Positions 1-6,115 are shown, counted from the first letter of the stretch. The stretch is DNA of 6,117 nucleotides from Acidobacteriota bacterium (GCA_021799405.1 JAJZAL010000073.1:1-6117), one strand, 5' to 3'. The notes: generated from the letters alone by a model not told the origin. Made by a program: numbers and translations.

Positions 1-171
1 ATCAGGACTATCGGATACGAGCTCCGCGTGCGACTGGAAGAAGGTATCGCACGTTACATTGCGTGGATAAAGACCCAAGGAGCTGTCGAGGATTACTTCT
101 CCAAGGTTGAGCAAGGTCTACGGGCAAAAGGCATCGTACAAAATATTGCCAAGCCCTCAGGGTCGGCGTGA
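1..171 (+). CDS. NAD-dependent sugar epimerase/dehydratase, C-terminal fragment (cut by window edge)
   Basis: Frame 1 is open from the first base and ends at TGA 169-171, giving 56 residues. It contains the stretches IGYELRVRLEEGIARYIAWI and AVEDYFSKVEQGLR. This wording is typical of the C-terminal tail of extended short-chain dehydrogenases acting on nucleotide sugars (UDP-glucose 4-epimerase or dTDP-glucose 4,6-dehydratase type), where a 'LGYxPxxxLEEGI' segment precedes the last helices. The Rossmann fold and catalytic Tyr/Lys would lie left of the window, so the exact reaction cannot be assigned. The gene converges on the minus-strand glycosyltransferase and the two coding regions overlap by 15 bp (157-171). 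Because its neighbours are glycosyltransferases, a role in nucleotide-sugar supply is a fair inference. The start is not visible. Confidence 0.75.
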   Translation: MRTIGYELRVRLEEGIARYIAWIKTQGAVEDYFSKVEQGLRAKGIVQNIAKPSGSA

Positions 172-855
172 AAGACCGATCCGAAAGACCACGCCGAGAA
201 TGCGCGAGGCTGCTTTGATGGAGGCAAAGAAGTCGCCGGAGACCTTGCTGACTCCGGCGATCCGGCAGCGATAATCCACCGGGATCTCGAGGATGCGGAG
301 TTTGTGCTGCGCTGCGCGTATCTGCATCTCGAGGTTCCATCCGTAGGTCATCTCCGACATTGACAGTTGTTCGAAGCTGGATCGTCGGATGGCGCGAAAG
401 GCACCCATGTCGGTGTATTGAATCCCCTGCAGCACTCGGACAAGAAAACCGACGAGATAGGCCGCAAAGATCTGACTTCCCAACATCGATCCTGCTTGCG
501 CGTAGCCCCGCAGGCGAGAGCCTAGGACAAAATCTGCCCTGTCTTCTTCGATTGGAGCGACGATCCGCGCGAAGTCGTCTATGTTGTCGCTTCCATCTCC
601 GTCGAGATAGACCAGAATACTGCTGGTGGGCAGCGCAGACTGCGACCCCGCCTTGCATGCCGATCCATAACCTCGCGGCGCGTAGATTACCTTTGCTCCG
701 GCGCTCCGGGCCACCTCATCCGTACCATCGGTTGAGCCATTATCCACCACGATGCACTCAGCGATCTTCGTCCATGGCATCGATGCAACGACATGTCCGA
801 TCGACTCACATTCATTCAGCGCAGGAATGATGACCGAGATATTCGAAAAGCTCAT
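157..855 (-). CDS. Family 2 glycosyltransferase, polyprenyl-phosphate mannose/glucose synthase-like
   Basis: This 232-residue protein fits the DPM/DPG-synthase-like GT2 group, which transfers a sugar from a nucleotide donor to polyprenyl phosphate at the cytoplasmic membrane face. Visible marks are the N-terminal strand SVIIPALNE (7-15), VVDNGSTDGT (36-45), the metal-binding DGDGS (85-89, in the usual DxD place), GSR (112-114), TDMGAFRAI (148-156) and WNLEMQI (173-179) before a basic tail with VDYR and AGVSKVSG. No C-terminal membrane anchor is present, so it is probably peripheral. The ATG at 855-853 is chosen because the family fold begins at once after it, it overlaps the stop of the upstream membrane glycosyltransferase as ATGA (852-855), and GAGG lies about 11 nt upstream. 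The frame stays open to 1236, but that upstream stretch is only antisense to the GT-C gene. The sugar donor is unproven. Confidence 0.9.
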   Translation of the reverse strand: MSFSNISVIIPALNECESIGHVVASMPWTKIAECIVVDNGSTDGTDEVARSAGAKVIYAPRGYGSACKAGSQSALPTSSILVYLDGDGSDNIDDFARIVAPIEEDRADFVLGSRLRGYAQAGSMLGSQIFAAYLVGFLVRVLQGIQYTDMGAFRAIRRSSFEQLSMSEMTYGWNLEMQIRAAQHKLRILEIPVDYRCRIAGVSKVSGDFFASIKAASRILGVVFRIGLSRRP

Positions 856-2258
856 GCGAGTCGCTGCCTCGGAGCGATCCACCGGCTGTAGCCTTCGCGG
901 ACCATCCACTCCAGCAGGAAAGCGATCAGTACTACCGCATAGAGAATGCTGTTCAGTCGATACTGCGACTCGATGGTACCTGCCCCCAGCGAGGTGGCGG
1001 ATAGATAGAAGAGACCCAGCGCGTAGGTGAAGAGCGGAAGGTTGGGCATCAGCACGCCAAACGGTATTAGCCACGCCAGGTACCAGGGGTAATGCGGAGA
1101 GAAGGCGAGCATCATCGCGAACGCCAGAAATAGAGTGCCGGGAAGAAAGGCCCCACCTCCCGTCAGTCGAAAGATCCTGAGCCACAACTGCGTTTGTTGC
1201 GATGCAGGTTCGGTGTTGGCAGCCCGCCAGCTCCAATAAGCCAAAGAGGCAAATCCAACGACCAAGGCTGCTAGATACAAAGGCGCAGAGGCGTCATGCA
1301 GGCCGGGAAGCTTTCGTGTCAATTCCAGCAGAAAGTACCTAGAACCTGTCTCGATTCCTTCCTCCTTCACATATCCACCGAGAAAACCGAAGACCAGCAT
1401 CCCCACGCTGGCGTAACAGGCGTAGGAAAAGACAGCGAGGGCAACGATCATCGAAGGCATCTTGAGATCTTTTCGCTGCCACAGCGCAGGCAGCAGCACC
1501 AGAGGATAAAACTTGATCAGGATCGCAGCGCCAAGGAATAGGCCAGTTTTGATCGTCTGCCGCCGGAAGCGCGAAAGCAGAGCCAGCGCGATGAACGCCA
1601 TCGCAGCTGAATCCAGGTGCCCAGAGCTGCCTATCTCCCAGATTAAGAGCGGGCACCATGCGTACAGCAGGATCTGTTCTCTTCGCCTCCCCAGCGCTTG
1701 TAGCAGCTTTATCAGTGCGTAGACGGTGAGCCCCTCAAAGAGAATCATCGCCAGCTTCATGAAGGTGACTGAAGCGTTGATCCAGGTGATGCCATAGAAC
1801 AGAAACTGTGCGACCGGAGGATAGATGGTGCGGGCGTAGTCGCGGCGATTGATGTTGTCGAAGAGGTCCTGATTGGGTGCGCGCAGGAAGCTGAGCGCCG
1901 GGTCACCTGGAACATAACGGTACGGAGAGATATGAGCGTGTTGGACCACTCCATCCCAGGCGTAGCGGTAGATGTCGGAGGACATGATCGGCTCCGGCAA
2001 TAGCGTGACAAGCCGAAACGCTATTCCGAAGCCTAGGATTATGGGTAAAGTGAACCGATTCGTAGGCAGGGTGAGGATGGTTGCCGTCGAAAGGGCAAAC
2101 AGTATGACTGACCAGCCAGCGACGCCGGAGAACCCGATCGTGAAGTGGTGAAACTCCACAATCAGCTGTTTTGTAAGCGCAAATAGCCCCAATCCCAACA
2201 GTGCCAGAATTGCGTTCGTAATCCAAGGACGGCCATGTAGTGGGCTTCTCCACTTCAT
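852..2258 (-). CDS. Multi-pass membrane GT-C glycosyltransferase (GT87/mannosyltransferase-like)
   Basis: This is a 468-residue, strongly hydrophobic protein with about 10-12 membrane segments, the first near residues 13-33, 44-64 and 70-88. Such GT-C enzymes use polyprenyl-phosphate sugars on the outer face of the cytoplasmic membrane. The first long loop carries SSDIYRYAWDG (93-103) followed by SPYRYVPGDPAL (111-122) and YARTIYPPVAQ (141-151). This pattern matches bacterial DUF2029/GT87 and MptA/B-like mannosyltransferases, in which an acidic residue of the first outer loop is catalytic. GHLDS (213-217) and LIKFYPLVLLP (247-257) also fit. The ATG at 2258 is preferred over one at 2294 because it makes an ATGA overlap with the stop of the upstream gene (2255-2258), and the twelve extra residues would be polar and unlike the family. 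Its downstream partner, the GT2 enzyme, is the likely maker of its lipid-linked donor. Acceptor and sugar are unknown. Confidence 0.85.
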   Translation of the reverse strand: MKWRSPLHGRPWITNAILALLGLGLFALTKQLIVEFHHFTIGFSGVAGWSVILFALSTATILTLPTNRFTLPIILGFGIAFRLVTLLPEPIMSSDIYRYAWDGVVQHAHISPYRYVPGDPALSFLRAPNQDLFDNINRRDYARTIYPPVAQFLFYGITWINASVTFMKLAMILFEGLTVYALIKLLQALGRRREQILLYAWCPLLIWEIGSSGHLDSAAMAFIALALLSRFRRQTIKTGLFLGAAILIKFYPLVLLPALWQRKDLKMPSMIVALAVFSYACYASVGMLVFGFLGGYVKEEGIETGSRYFLLELTRKLPGLHDASAPLYLAALVVGFASLAYWSWRAANTEPASQQTQLWLRIFRLTGGGAFLPGTLFLAFAMMLAFSPHYPWYLAWLIPFGVLMPNLPLFTYALGLFYLSATSLGAGTIESQYRLNSILYAVVLIAFLLEWMVREGYSRWIAPRQRLA

Positions 2259-3010
2259 ACTGAGCCGTCCAAATCCCGTAAAAACTTCCGACAATACTCT
2301 GCAGTATAACCCGGTAAGGAAGTGAAGGCAGGCTGAAGGCCGTCGATCAGTTCAGATCGGAGGACAGCCAAGGTGGCTGCATCGTCGACGTCATACCAGA
2401 GGGGCAAAGTTATCAACTCGACACTGCTACTCTCAATAGCTTTACGAGTCTCGGACAAGACGGAGTCAGTACTCCAGGAGATATTCTGGAACATTTCTGC
2501 GTGTGCGTGTTTCATTCCGATCAGATAATAGCCACCATCCTGAGAGGGACCAAGTACGACGCGGTCGCCTGGTTGCTGCAAGGCATCGACCGCCATCGCG
2601 AAGGCTCTCCTTGGCACCGTGGGCGAATCGGAGTCAATGAGGCAGACAGACCCAAAACCGCACTGGAAAAGGTCTTGTGCCGTTGTCAAAAGTCTTTCTC
2701 CGAAACCGTCTCCCCGTTGTGGTATCAGCCGATATCCCGCAGGCAGCAATCCATCGAATAGAGATTCATCTCCTATCGGCGTATAGGAGATCACACCGGC
2801 GCAGGCTATCTCTTCGGCAAGCTCGGCAATATTCAAAGTTGTATCTCGAAGAAAGCACGTGTTGAGGGCTGCAGCTTGCTCACTACTCAGAGGCGGCGAG
2901 AGTCGTGTCTTGACTCTGCCGGGCCGGGGTGCTTTTGCCATAATGGCTAACGCGCAGATCAAGTTGAAAGATGGGTCAGGGCAGTTTGGATCGAGGATGG
3001 GATATAACAC
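2255..3010 (-). CDS. TIGR04282/DUF2064-family glycosyltransferase (nucleotidyltransferase-like fold)
   Basis: This 251-residue protein belongs to the small GT-A-like DUF2064 family, called TIGR04282 and labelled in some databases as an arsenosugar-biosynthesis glycosyltransferase. The signature AIMAKAPRPGRVKTRLSPPL (22-41) resembles the nucleotide-binding N-terminus of NTP-transferases. It is followed by QRGDGFGERL (98-107), LIDSDSPTVP (124-133, the acidic metal-site strand) and LGPSQDGGYYLIGM (153-166), and then WYDVDDAATL (205-214). The start is GTG at 3010-3008. It shares its G with the TAG stop of the methyltransferase (TAGTG), and GGAG lies about 11 nt upstream, so reinitiation is likely. 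An ATG at residue 24 would cut into the signature and is unlikely. Its stop overlaps the next ATG by 4 bp. The substrate is unknown, and no radical-SAM ArsS-like gene or TIGR04283 partner is visible, so the arsenosugar label should not be taken over. Confidence 0.87.
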   Translation of the reverse strand: MLYPILDPNCPDPSFNLICALAIMAKAPRPGRVKTRLSPPLSSEQAAALNTCFLRDTTLNIAELAEEIACAGVISYTPIGDESLFDGLLPAGYRLIPQRGDGFGERLLTTAQDLFQCGFGSVCLIDSDSPTVPRRAFAMAVDALQQPGDRVVLGPSQDGGYYLIGMKHAHAEMFQNISWSTDSVLSETRKAIESSSVELITLPLWYDVDDAATLAVLRSELIDGLQPAFTSLPGYTAEYCRKFLRDLDGSV

Positions 3011-3777
3011 TAGGCCATGCTCCGCGAACCATCGACCGCTACGGAATTCGTGGAAGCCTCCAACGCTTGAACATCGGTACTCATGTCATCTCCTTTGTCA
3101 CAGACGGCACATTGGTAGTCGCCGTACATCTGAATTGACACCTTCGCCCATGGCTGCGATTGAACCAGATCTTGGAATTCTGGAGGAGAGAGCACCTTAA
3201 CTCTATTTGGAGATGTTTCCCGGCCGGTGGAGCGGATGAAGCGCATTGCCAATCGCATGGCAGCAAGGGGAAACTGTGTCTTATGATTCGCAGTCGGCTC
3301 AATCAGAAACAGCCGTCCGCCTGGCTTCAATACCTGAAAGATCTCAGCGAGGACCGTGCTGCGATTCTCAACGATCAGCAGAAGACGGGAACTAATGACC
3401 GCATCAACTGCATCTACGGAAGCGGAGATAGTTTCCACATCCCCTTGCTGAAATCGACAGTTACCCAACTGATCGGAAGAAGCTCGCGACCGGGCCCATG
3501 CGAGCAGACGCGAGGAACGGTCAATCCCCAGCACGTGCAAGGCGGGATAGCGCCGTGCAAGGCGGCGAGCGTAGAACCCCGGACCACATCCAACCTCCAG
3601 AACACACATACTTTTCAAAGGTGCCCCTTGGGGAAACAGCGCTTGAGAGATCTCCTTCGTGTGATCGCGGAACAAGTGCTCGCGGCAAAACGCATACAGC
3701 CACGCGCAATCCTCGAAGAGGTGCTTGGTGCTCGTCTCACGCTCCGTTGTTGCCGGACTGCAGGCGATATCTTCCAT
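3010..3777 (-). CDS. Class I SAM-dependent methyltransferase
   Basis: This 255-residue Rossmann-fold methyltransferase heads the overlapping gene set. Motif I is VLEVGCGPGFYARRLA (59-74) and the acidic SAM-ribose strand is VLGIDRSS (82-89). QQGDVETI (110-117) gives the adenine-contact Asp, and motif IV/V is seen at AVISSRLLLIVE (126-137) with LKPGGRLFLIEP (150-161). The C-terminal part holds YGDYQCAVCDKGD (218-230), with a CxxC pair that might bind metal or be incidental. About 25 poorly conserved residues follow. Homologs of this type act on small molecules or quinone-like acceptors; the target is unknown. Its ATG at 3777 is preceded by AGGAGAG (3791-3797) with a longish spacing of 13 nt. 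The stop TAG (3012-3010) overlaps the next GTG by one base. The gene starts 40 nt after the end of a molybdopterin oxidoreductase remnant on the same strand, so it may once have been an inner gene of a longer operon. Confidence 0.88.
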   Translation of the reverse strand: MEDIACSPATTERETSTKHLFEDCAWLYAFCREHLFRDHTKEISQALFPQGAPLKSMCVLEVGCGPGFYARRLARRYPALHVLGIDRSSRLLAWARSRASSDQLGNCRFQQGDVETISASVDAVDAVISSRLLLIVENRSTVLAEIFQVLKPGGRLFLIEPTANHKTQFPLAAMRLAMRFIRSTGRETSPNRVKVLSPPEFQDLVQSQPWAKVSIQMYGDYQCAVCDKGDDMSTDVQALEASTNSVAVDGSRSMA

Positions 3778-3790
3778 GCTCTAATCTTTT

Positions 3791-3797
3791 CTCTCCT
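3791..3797 (-). promoter_or_regulatory. Ribosome binding site of the methyltransferase
   Basis: The minus strand reads AGGAGAG here, 13 nt before the ATG at 3777. The match to the Shine-Dalgarno core is good but the spacing is longer than usual. No better start codon lies closer in the same frame. It sits in the 40-nt gap after the oxidoreductase remnant. Confidence 0.45.
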
Positions 3798-3817
3798 GAA
3801 GATGCTCTCGTATTTCT

Positions 3818-4050
3818 TTACAGCCCGGCATACCAGTCATAGTCGAGCTTGGTCCAGGAATGGTCTGGCTGGGTGTTAGTATAGCTGATAAGCGCAATGC
3901 GTTTGATCTGCTTGTATCCGTACTTCGTAGGCATGTGCAATCTCAACGGAGCCCCGTGGTATTCAGTCAACGGCGCACCCATCATTTCCGTATTTTGCGC
4001 GGTGCTTCGAATCGCCCCAGTGATGAGCTGGAGACTCGAGGGCATCAGAG
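3818..4050 (-). pseudogene. C-terminal remnant of a YedY/sulfite-oxidase-like molybdopterin oxidoreductase
   Basis: The minus strand ending at TAA 3820-3818 encodes GAPLTEYHGAPLRLHMPTKY followed by GYKQIKRI and, near the end, TNTQPDHSWTKLDYDWYAGL. This is the characteristic C-terminal block of molybdopterin-binding oxidoreductases, whose pattern is 'NGxPLPxxHGAPLRLxxPxKYGYKxxKxI', then a strand ending in YDWYAGL. Clear homology covers about 55 residues (3818-3985). Further upstream the match fades, and neighbouring frames hold fragments that may be shifted pieces of the same domain, so I place the left limit near 4050 only approximately. The intact protein would need over 200 more residues, including the cofactor-binding Cys, and nothing like them lies upstream, where a hairpin and the hydrolase gene sit. 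The frame stays open to an ATG at 4117 inside the inverted repeat, but that start is unlikely to be real. A functional enzyme is excluded. Confidence 0.7.
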
Positions 4051-4091
4051 CCGAACAGCATCGGTAACCTATCCAACACGTACGTTTGACC

Positions 4092-4131
4092 GGAAACCTA
4101 CGGACAGCGCGCAACACGTCCGTAGGTTTCC
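4092..4131. repeat. Perfect 14-bp inverted repeat with a 12-nt loop
   Basis: The arms GGAAACCTACGGAC (4092-4105) and GTCCGTAGGTTTCC (4118-4131) are exact reverse complements around AGCGCGCAACAC. It lies 41 nt beyond the hydrolase stop in the reading direction of that gene and just upstream of the oxidoreductase remnant. It could act as a transcription terminator for the hydrolase, but neither side has a clear T-tract. It may instead be a protein-binding or recombination site, or the scar of a lost element. The pairing is certain and the role is not. Confidence 0.85.
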
Positions 4132-4172
4132 CCTGAACTTATTTAACCTGGTCGTGACATTACCATCGTGGA

Positions 4173-5071
4173 TTATGCCACCACCTTCTCGTAGAACGTA
4201 CGGATGTGCTCAGCGATGAAGTTCAGACAGTCCTCTGTAGCAAAATGTCCCGCAGATAGCCGGTGCATCTCTGCTTTTGGCAGATCTTTGAGGTATGCTT
4301 CGCCGCCTTCGGGTGTGAAGAAGATGTCTCCTGGTCCCCAAAAGATGATCGTCTTCGGTTGCTGTTGCTTGAGGAATTCCTGCCACTTGGGATACAAGGT
4401 GACGTTGTGGCGATAGTCGTAGAACAGATCGAGTTGAAGCTGACGCCCAGGAGGCCGTTGCAGCGTTTGGAAATAGTCCATATGCCATGCATCAGGGCTC
4501 ATCAGAGCTGGATTGGTTGAGCCGCTGAGGTAGGTAGCCTTGACGGTACCCAAGTCGAGCAGACCTGCAGCTCCTTGGTCGTTTTCCTTGCTACGGTCGA
4601 GCCACAGCGCATTGCGCAAGCTGCCCCAAGCGGCACTGAAGCCAACCTCATAAGCGTTTGTATTCTGAAGGATCAGCCACTCCAATGCTTCGGGATTCCT
4701 TGTCATGATCCTGAAACCGACAGGACCGCCATACTCCTGCATGTAAAGACCGTACCGCTTGAACCCCTTTGCTTTCAAAACACCCTCTGTGATTTCCGCC
4801 AACTTGTCGAAGGTGTAAGAAAAGATTGCGGGGTCGGGAGTATCACTGTTCCCGAAGCCGGGATAGTCGGGGCAATCACGTGAAAGCAGGATGCAAGCGC
4901 CGGCATCAGTTCACGGAATTGGTGCGAAGAGGCCGGCCATCCGTGCAGCAGAACGAGTCTCGGACTGGAAGGATCGCCCGCTTCACGATAAGCGATATTC
5001 AGACCGTCGACGACGATTGAACCAAAAGTGACAGTGCGGGCGGTGACAGCTGGAGTATGTAATGAACTCAT
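4173..5071 (-). pseudogene. Alpha/beta-hydrolase (haloalkane dehalogenase/epoxide hydrolase type), frameshifted
   Basis: The ATG at 5071-5069 follows a strong AGGAGA site and opens a frame with VDGLNIAYREAG (21-32) and the oxyanion motif LLHGWPASSHQFRELMPAL (41-59), up to FHVIAP (63-68). There the family sequence jumps to the next frame as DYPGFGNSDTPDPAIFSYTF and continues to TAA 4175-4173. One missing base in the G run 4869-4872 (C on the coding strand) restores a 299-residue protein of normal family length. The catalytic Asp of WGPGD (about residue 249) and His of AGHFATED (about 276) are present. The nucleophile elbow reads YMQEYGGPVGF, with Glu113 where the family has Asp. As it stands, translation leaves the family frame after 68 residues and ends without the catalytic core. 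This may be a real early pseudogene or a base missing from the assembly. Such enzymes are cytoplasmic; the substrate is unknown. No partner gene is evident. Confidence 0.85.
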
Positions 5072-5076
5072 GAGAA

Positions 5077-5082
5077 TCTCCT
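5077..5082 (-). promoter_or_regulatory. Ribosome binding site of the hydrolase
   Basis: The minus strand reads AGGAGA, ending 5 nt before the ATG at 5071. This fixes the start over upstream in-frame codons that would add unrelated residues. Its good preservation indicates the gene was recently functional or still is. Confidence 0.75.
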
Positions 5083-5224
5083 GTAGGGTGCAAGAAAGCC
5101 GGATCTGCTGTCCGGAGTTGGAAGGGTTAGCAATGAGAAAACTTCCCTTGTTTGTGGATAGTTTGCGAAGATTAGGAGCTGGAAGCGAGTGCGACGAGCC
5201 CAAAGACAACTTCCGATCGGACGG

Positions 5225-5323
5225 TTATCGTCTTGGCCTTCTGAGCCAGTCGTAGCCAAGCTTGATCTGGTCATTGTTCGGCTTGTCATTCAGCGTCATC
5301 TGGAACACATCCCTTCGACTCAT
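5225..5323 (-). pseudogene. Short fragment weakly matching the oxidoreductase C-terminus
   Basis: A 32-codon minus-strand frame ending at TAA 5227-5225 reads TLNDKPNNDQIKLGYDW near its middle. Laid without gaps on the tail of the remnant at 3818, LNDKPNNDQIKLGYDW against TNTQPDHSWTKLDYDW shares 7 of 16 residues. The DNA of the last seven codons (coding for IKLGYDW and TKLDYDW) agrees at 17 of 21 bases. It then ends in an unrelated basic stretch. This may be a second, more decayed copy of the same C-terminus on the other side of the hydrolase. The match is short and could be chance. Expression as a peptide is not supported, since no good ribosome site is seen. Confidence 0.3.
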
Positions 5324-5500
5324 CCCTTACGACCGAAACATCCGGCCTTCACCTGGTAGGTTCGTGTAAAGCACCCGTAAGCCCCAAATGGATTCATAGG
5401 AACTGTCCCTTTCGCCCAGTTACGGCACATTCAGAATACGGACGCAGAAATACGAATAACAACGAGAAATTGTGATTGAAATGGTGAGCATGGCTCAACT
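5324..5500. other. Stretch without recognisable gene
   Basis: All frames here are short and interrupted, and none resembles a family I know. No tRNA-like fold, strong hairpin or convincing promoter was found. Together with the neighbouring region up to 6117 it looks like degraded or intergenic DNA. Confidence 0.5.
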
Positions 5501-5752
5501 GTGCCAAGAAGCAATATTGGTCTGGACAGTCTTCGTATGCTGGTTATCACCCAAGATATCGACGGATTGGGTCGTGCGTCGGAGCACCCAGGCCGCTCGC
5601 CGTACACCATGAGCCTGCAAGTGCGACTCCTCGACGAACAAGCGCTAGGCGCAGCGGTTCTTCACCGAGACGAACAGATTCCCATTTACTTACGGGCGAC
5701 GATAGAGTTCACACTAGAGGGCACTGATCTTGGCATGTGGCGGAGTAAATGA
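5501..5752 (+). CDS. Unassigned small open frame, doubtful
   Basis: A GTG at 5501 opens an 83-codon frame ending with TGA 5750-5752. An inner ATG lies at 5537. The second half (LQVRLLDEQALGAAVLHRDE followed by QIPIYLRATIEFTLEG) has a protein-like mix of charged and hydrophobic residues, but I do not recognise the family. There is no Shine-Dalgarno sequence before either start and no neighbour on the same strand. It may be a remnant of a lost gene or a chance frame. There are no signal peptide or membrane segments. Confidence 0.2.
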   Translation: MPRSNIGLDSLRMLVITQDIDGLGRASEHPGRSPYTMSLQVRLLDEQALGAAVLHRDEQIPIYLRATIEFTLEGTDLGMWRSK

Positions 5753-5953
5753 GCTTTCGCAGGAAGCACAGCTTGTAAAATGGCGGCGGAGCTAAGTTAC
5801 TAGGGAGAGGCGCGCTCTAGTGTCATGCACCAGTCCACTCCGATTGCAATGTCCGGTTCCACAGGAAGAGCTTCAGAAACGGTGCAGTCGCACTTCACAG
5901 AGGACCACGTGGGCGCAGATAAGGCCTGTTGTGCAGATACGTTCGTCCGCACC
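5753..5953. other. Stretch without recognisable gene
   Basis: Short overlapping frames run on both strands across this stretch, including two on the plus strand from about 5820, but none has family motifs or a ribosome site. No RNA gene or repeat was seen. Confidence 0.45.
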
Positions 5954-6115
5954 CTACACGAGCTGCATTTTACCGTTCGTCGCAAAGAGCGACAAGGGAC
6001 GCTGCGAGAATCCCGATGGCCGCTCCACGCGCAACGCCCCCTCGTCCCGCGTCAGGCTGAGTGCTGCATAATGTCCTCCCAAATATGAGTACACACTCGG
6101 CCGCACCCCCACCTC
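5954..6115 (-). CDS. C-terminal end of an unidentified protein entering from the right edge
   Basis: On the minus strand a frame without stops runs from the window edge to TAG 5956-5954, giving 53 residues. It reads VGVRPSVYSYLGGHYAALSL, then TRDEGALRVERPSGF and RPLSLFATNGKMQLV. The pattern of a short beta strand 'LSLTRDEGALRVERP' followed by 'LSLFATNG' recalls the small beta-sandwich tail (DUF3471-like) of some secreted serine hydrolases, but this is a weak resemblance and not a call. It may equally be a chance frame or decayed sequence. It has no start in the window. Confidence 0.3.
   Translation of the reverse strand, partial: EVGVRPSVYSYLGGHYAALSLTRDEGALRVERPSGFSQRPLSLFATNGKMQLV

Noticed and set aside
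8..658. 216-codon open frame on the minus strand
   Set aside because: It is rich in Arg and Ser, has no family motifs and overlaps the well-supported GT2 gene in another frame of the same strand; it is a shadow.
2255..3010. Arsenosugar biosynthesis locus, suggested by the TIGR04282 family name
   Set aside because: No radical-SAM ArsS-like gene or TIGR04283 transferase is visible, and the methyltransferase has no ArsM-like pattern that I recognise; the family also occurs in unrelated contexts.
3160..3879. 239-codon open frame on the plus strand
   Set aside because: It lies antisense to the methyltransferase, whose motifs are clear, and its translation shows no family pattern.
3878..3883. TATACT on the minus strand as a -10 box about 95 nt before the methyltransferase start
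   Set aside because: No -35-like hexamer stands 16-18 nt upstream, and it lies inside coding-derived remnant sequence, so a promoter is not supported.
5099..5115. Small hairpin CCGGA...TCCGG in the hydrolase leader
   Set aside because: A 5-bp stem is expected by chance in DNA of this composition and does not cover the ribosome site.
5213..5220. Palindrome CCGATCGG
   Set aside because: Eight bases are too short to mean an operator without copies or a regulator nearby.
5820..6088. Two overlapping plus-strand frames of 83 and 87 codons
   Set aside because: They share the same DNA in different frames, lack ribosome sites, show no recognisable domain, and oppose the better minus-strand frame at the edge.
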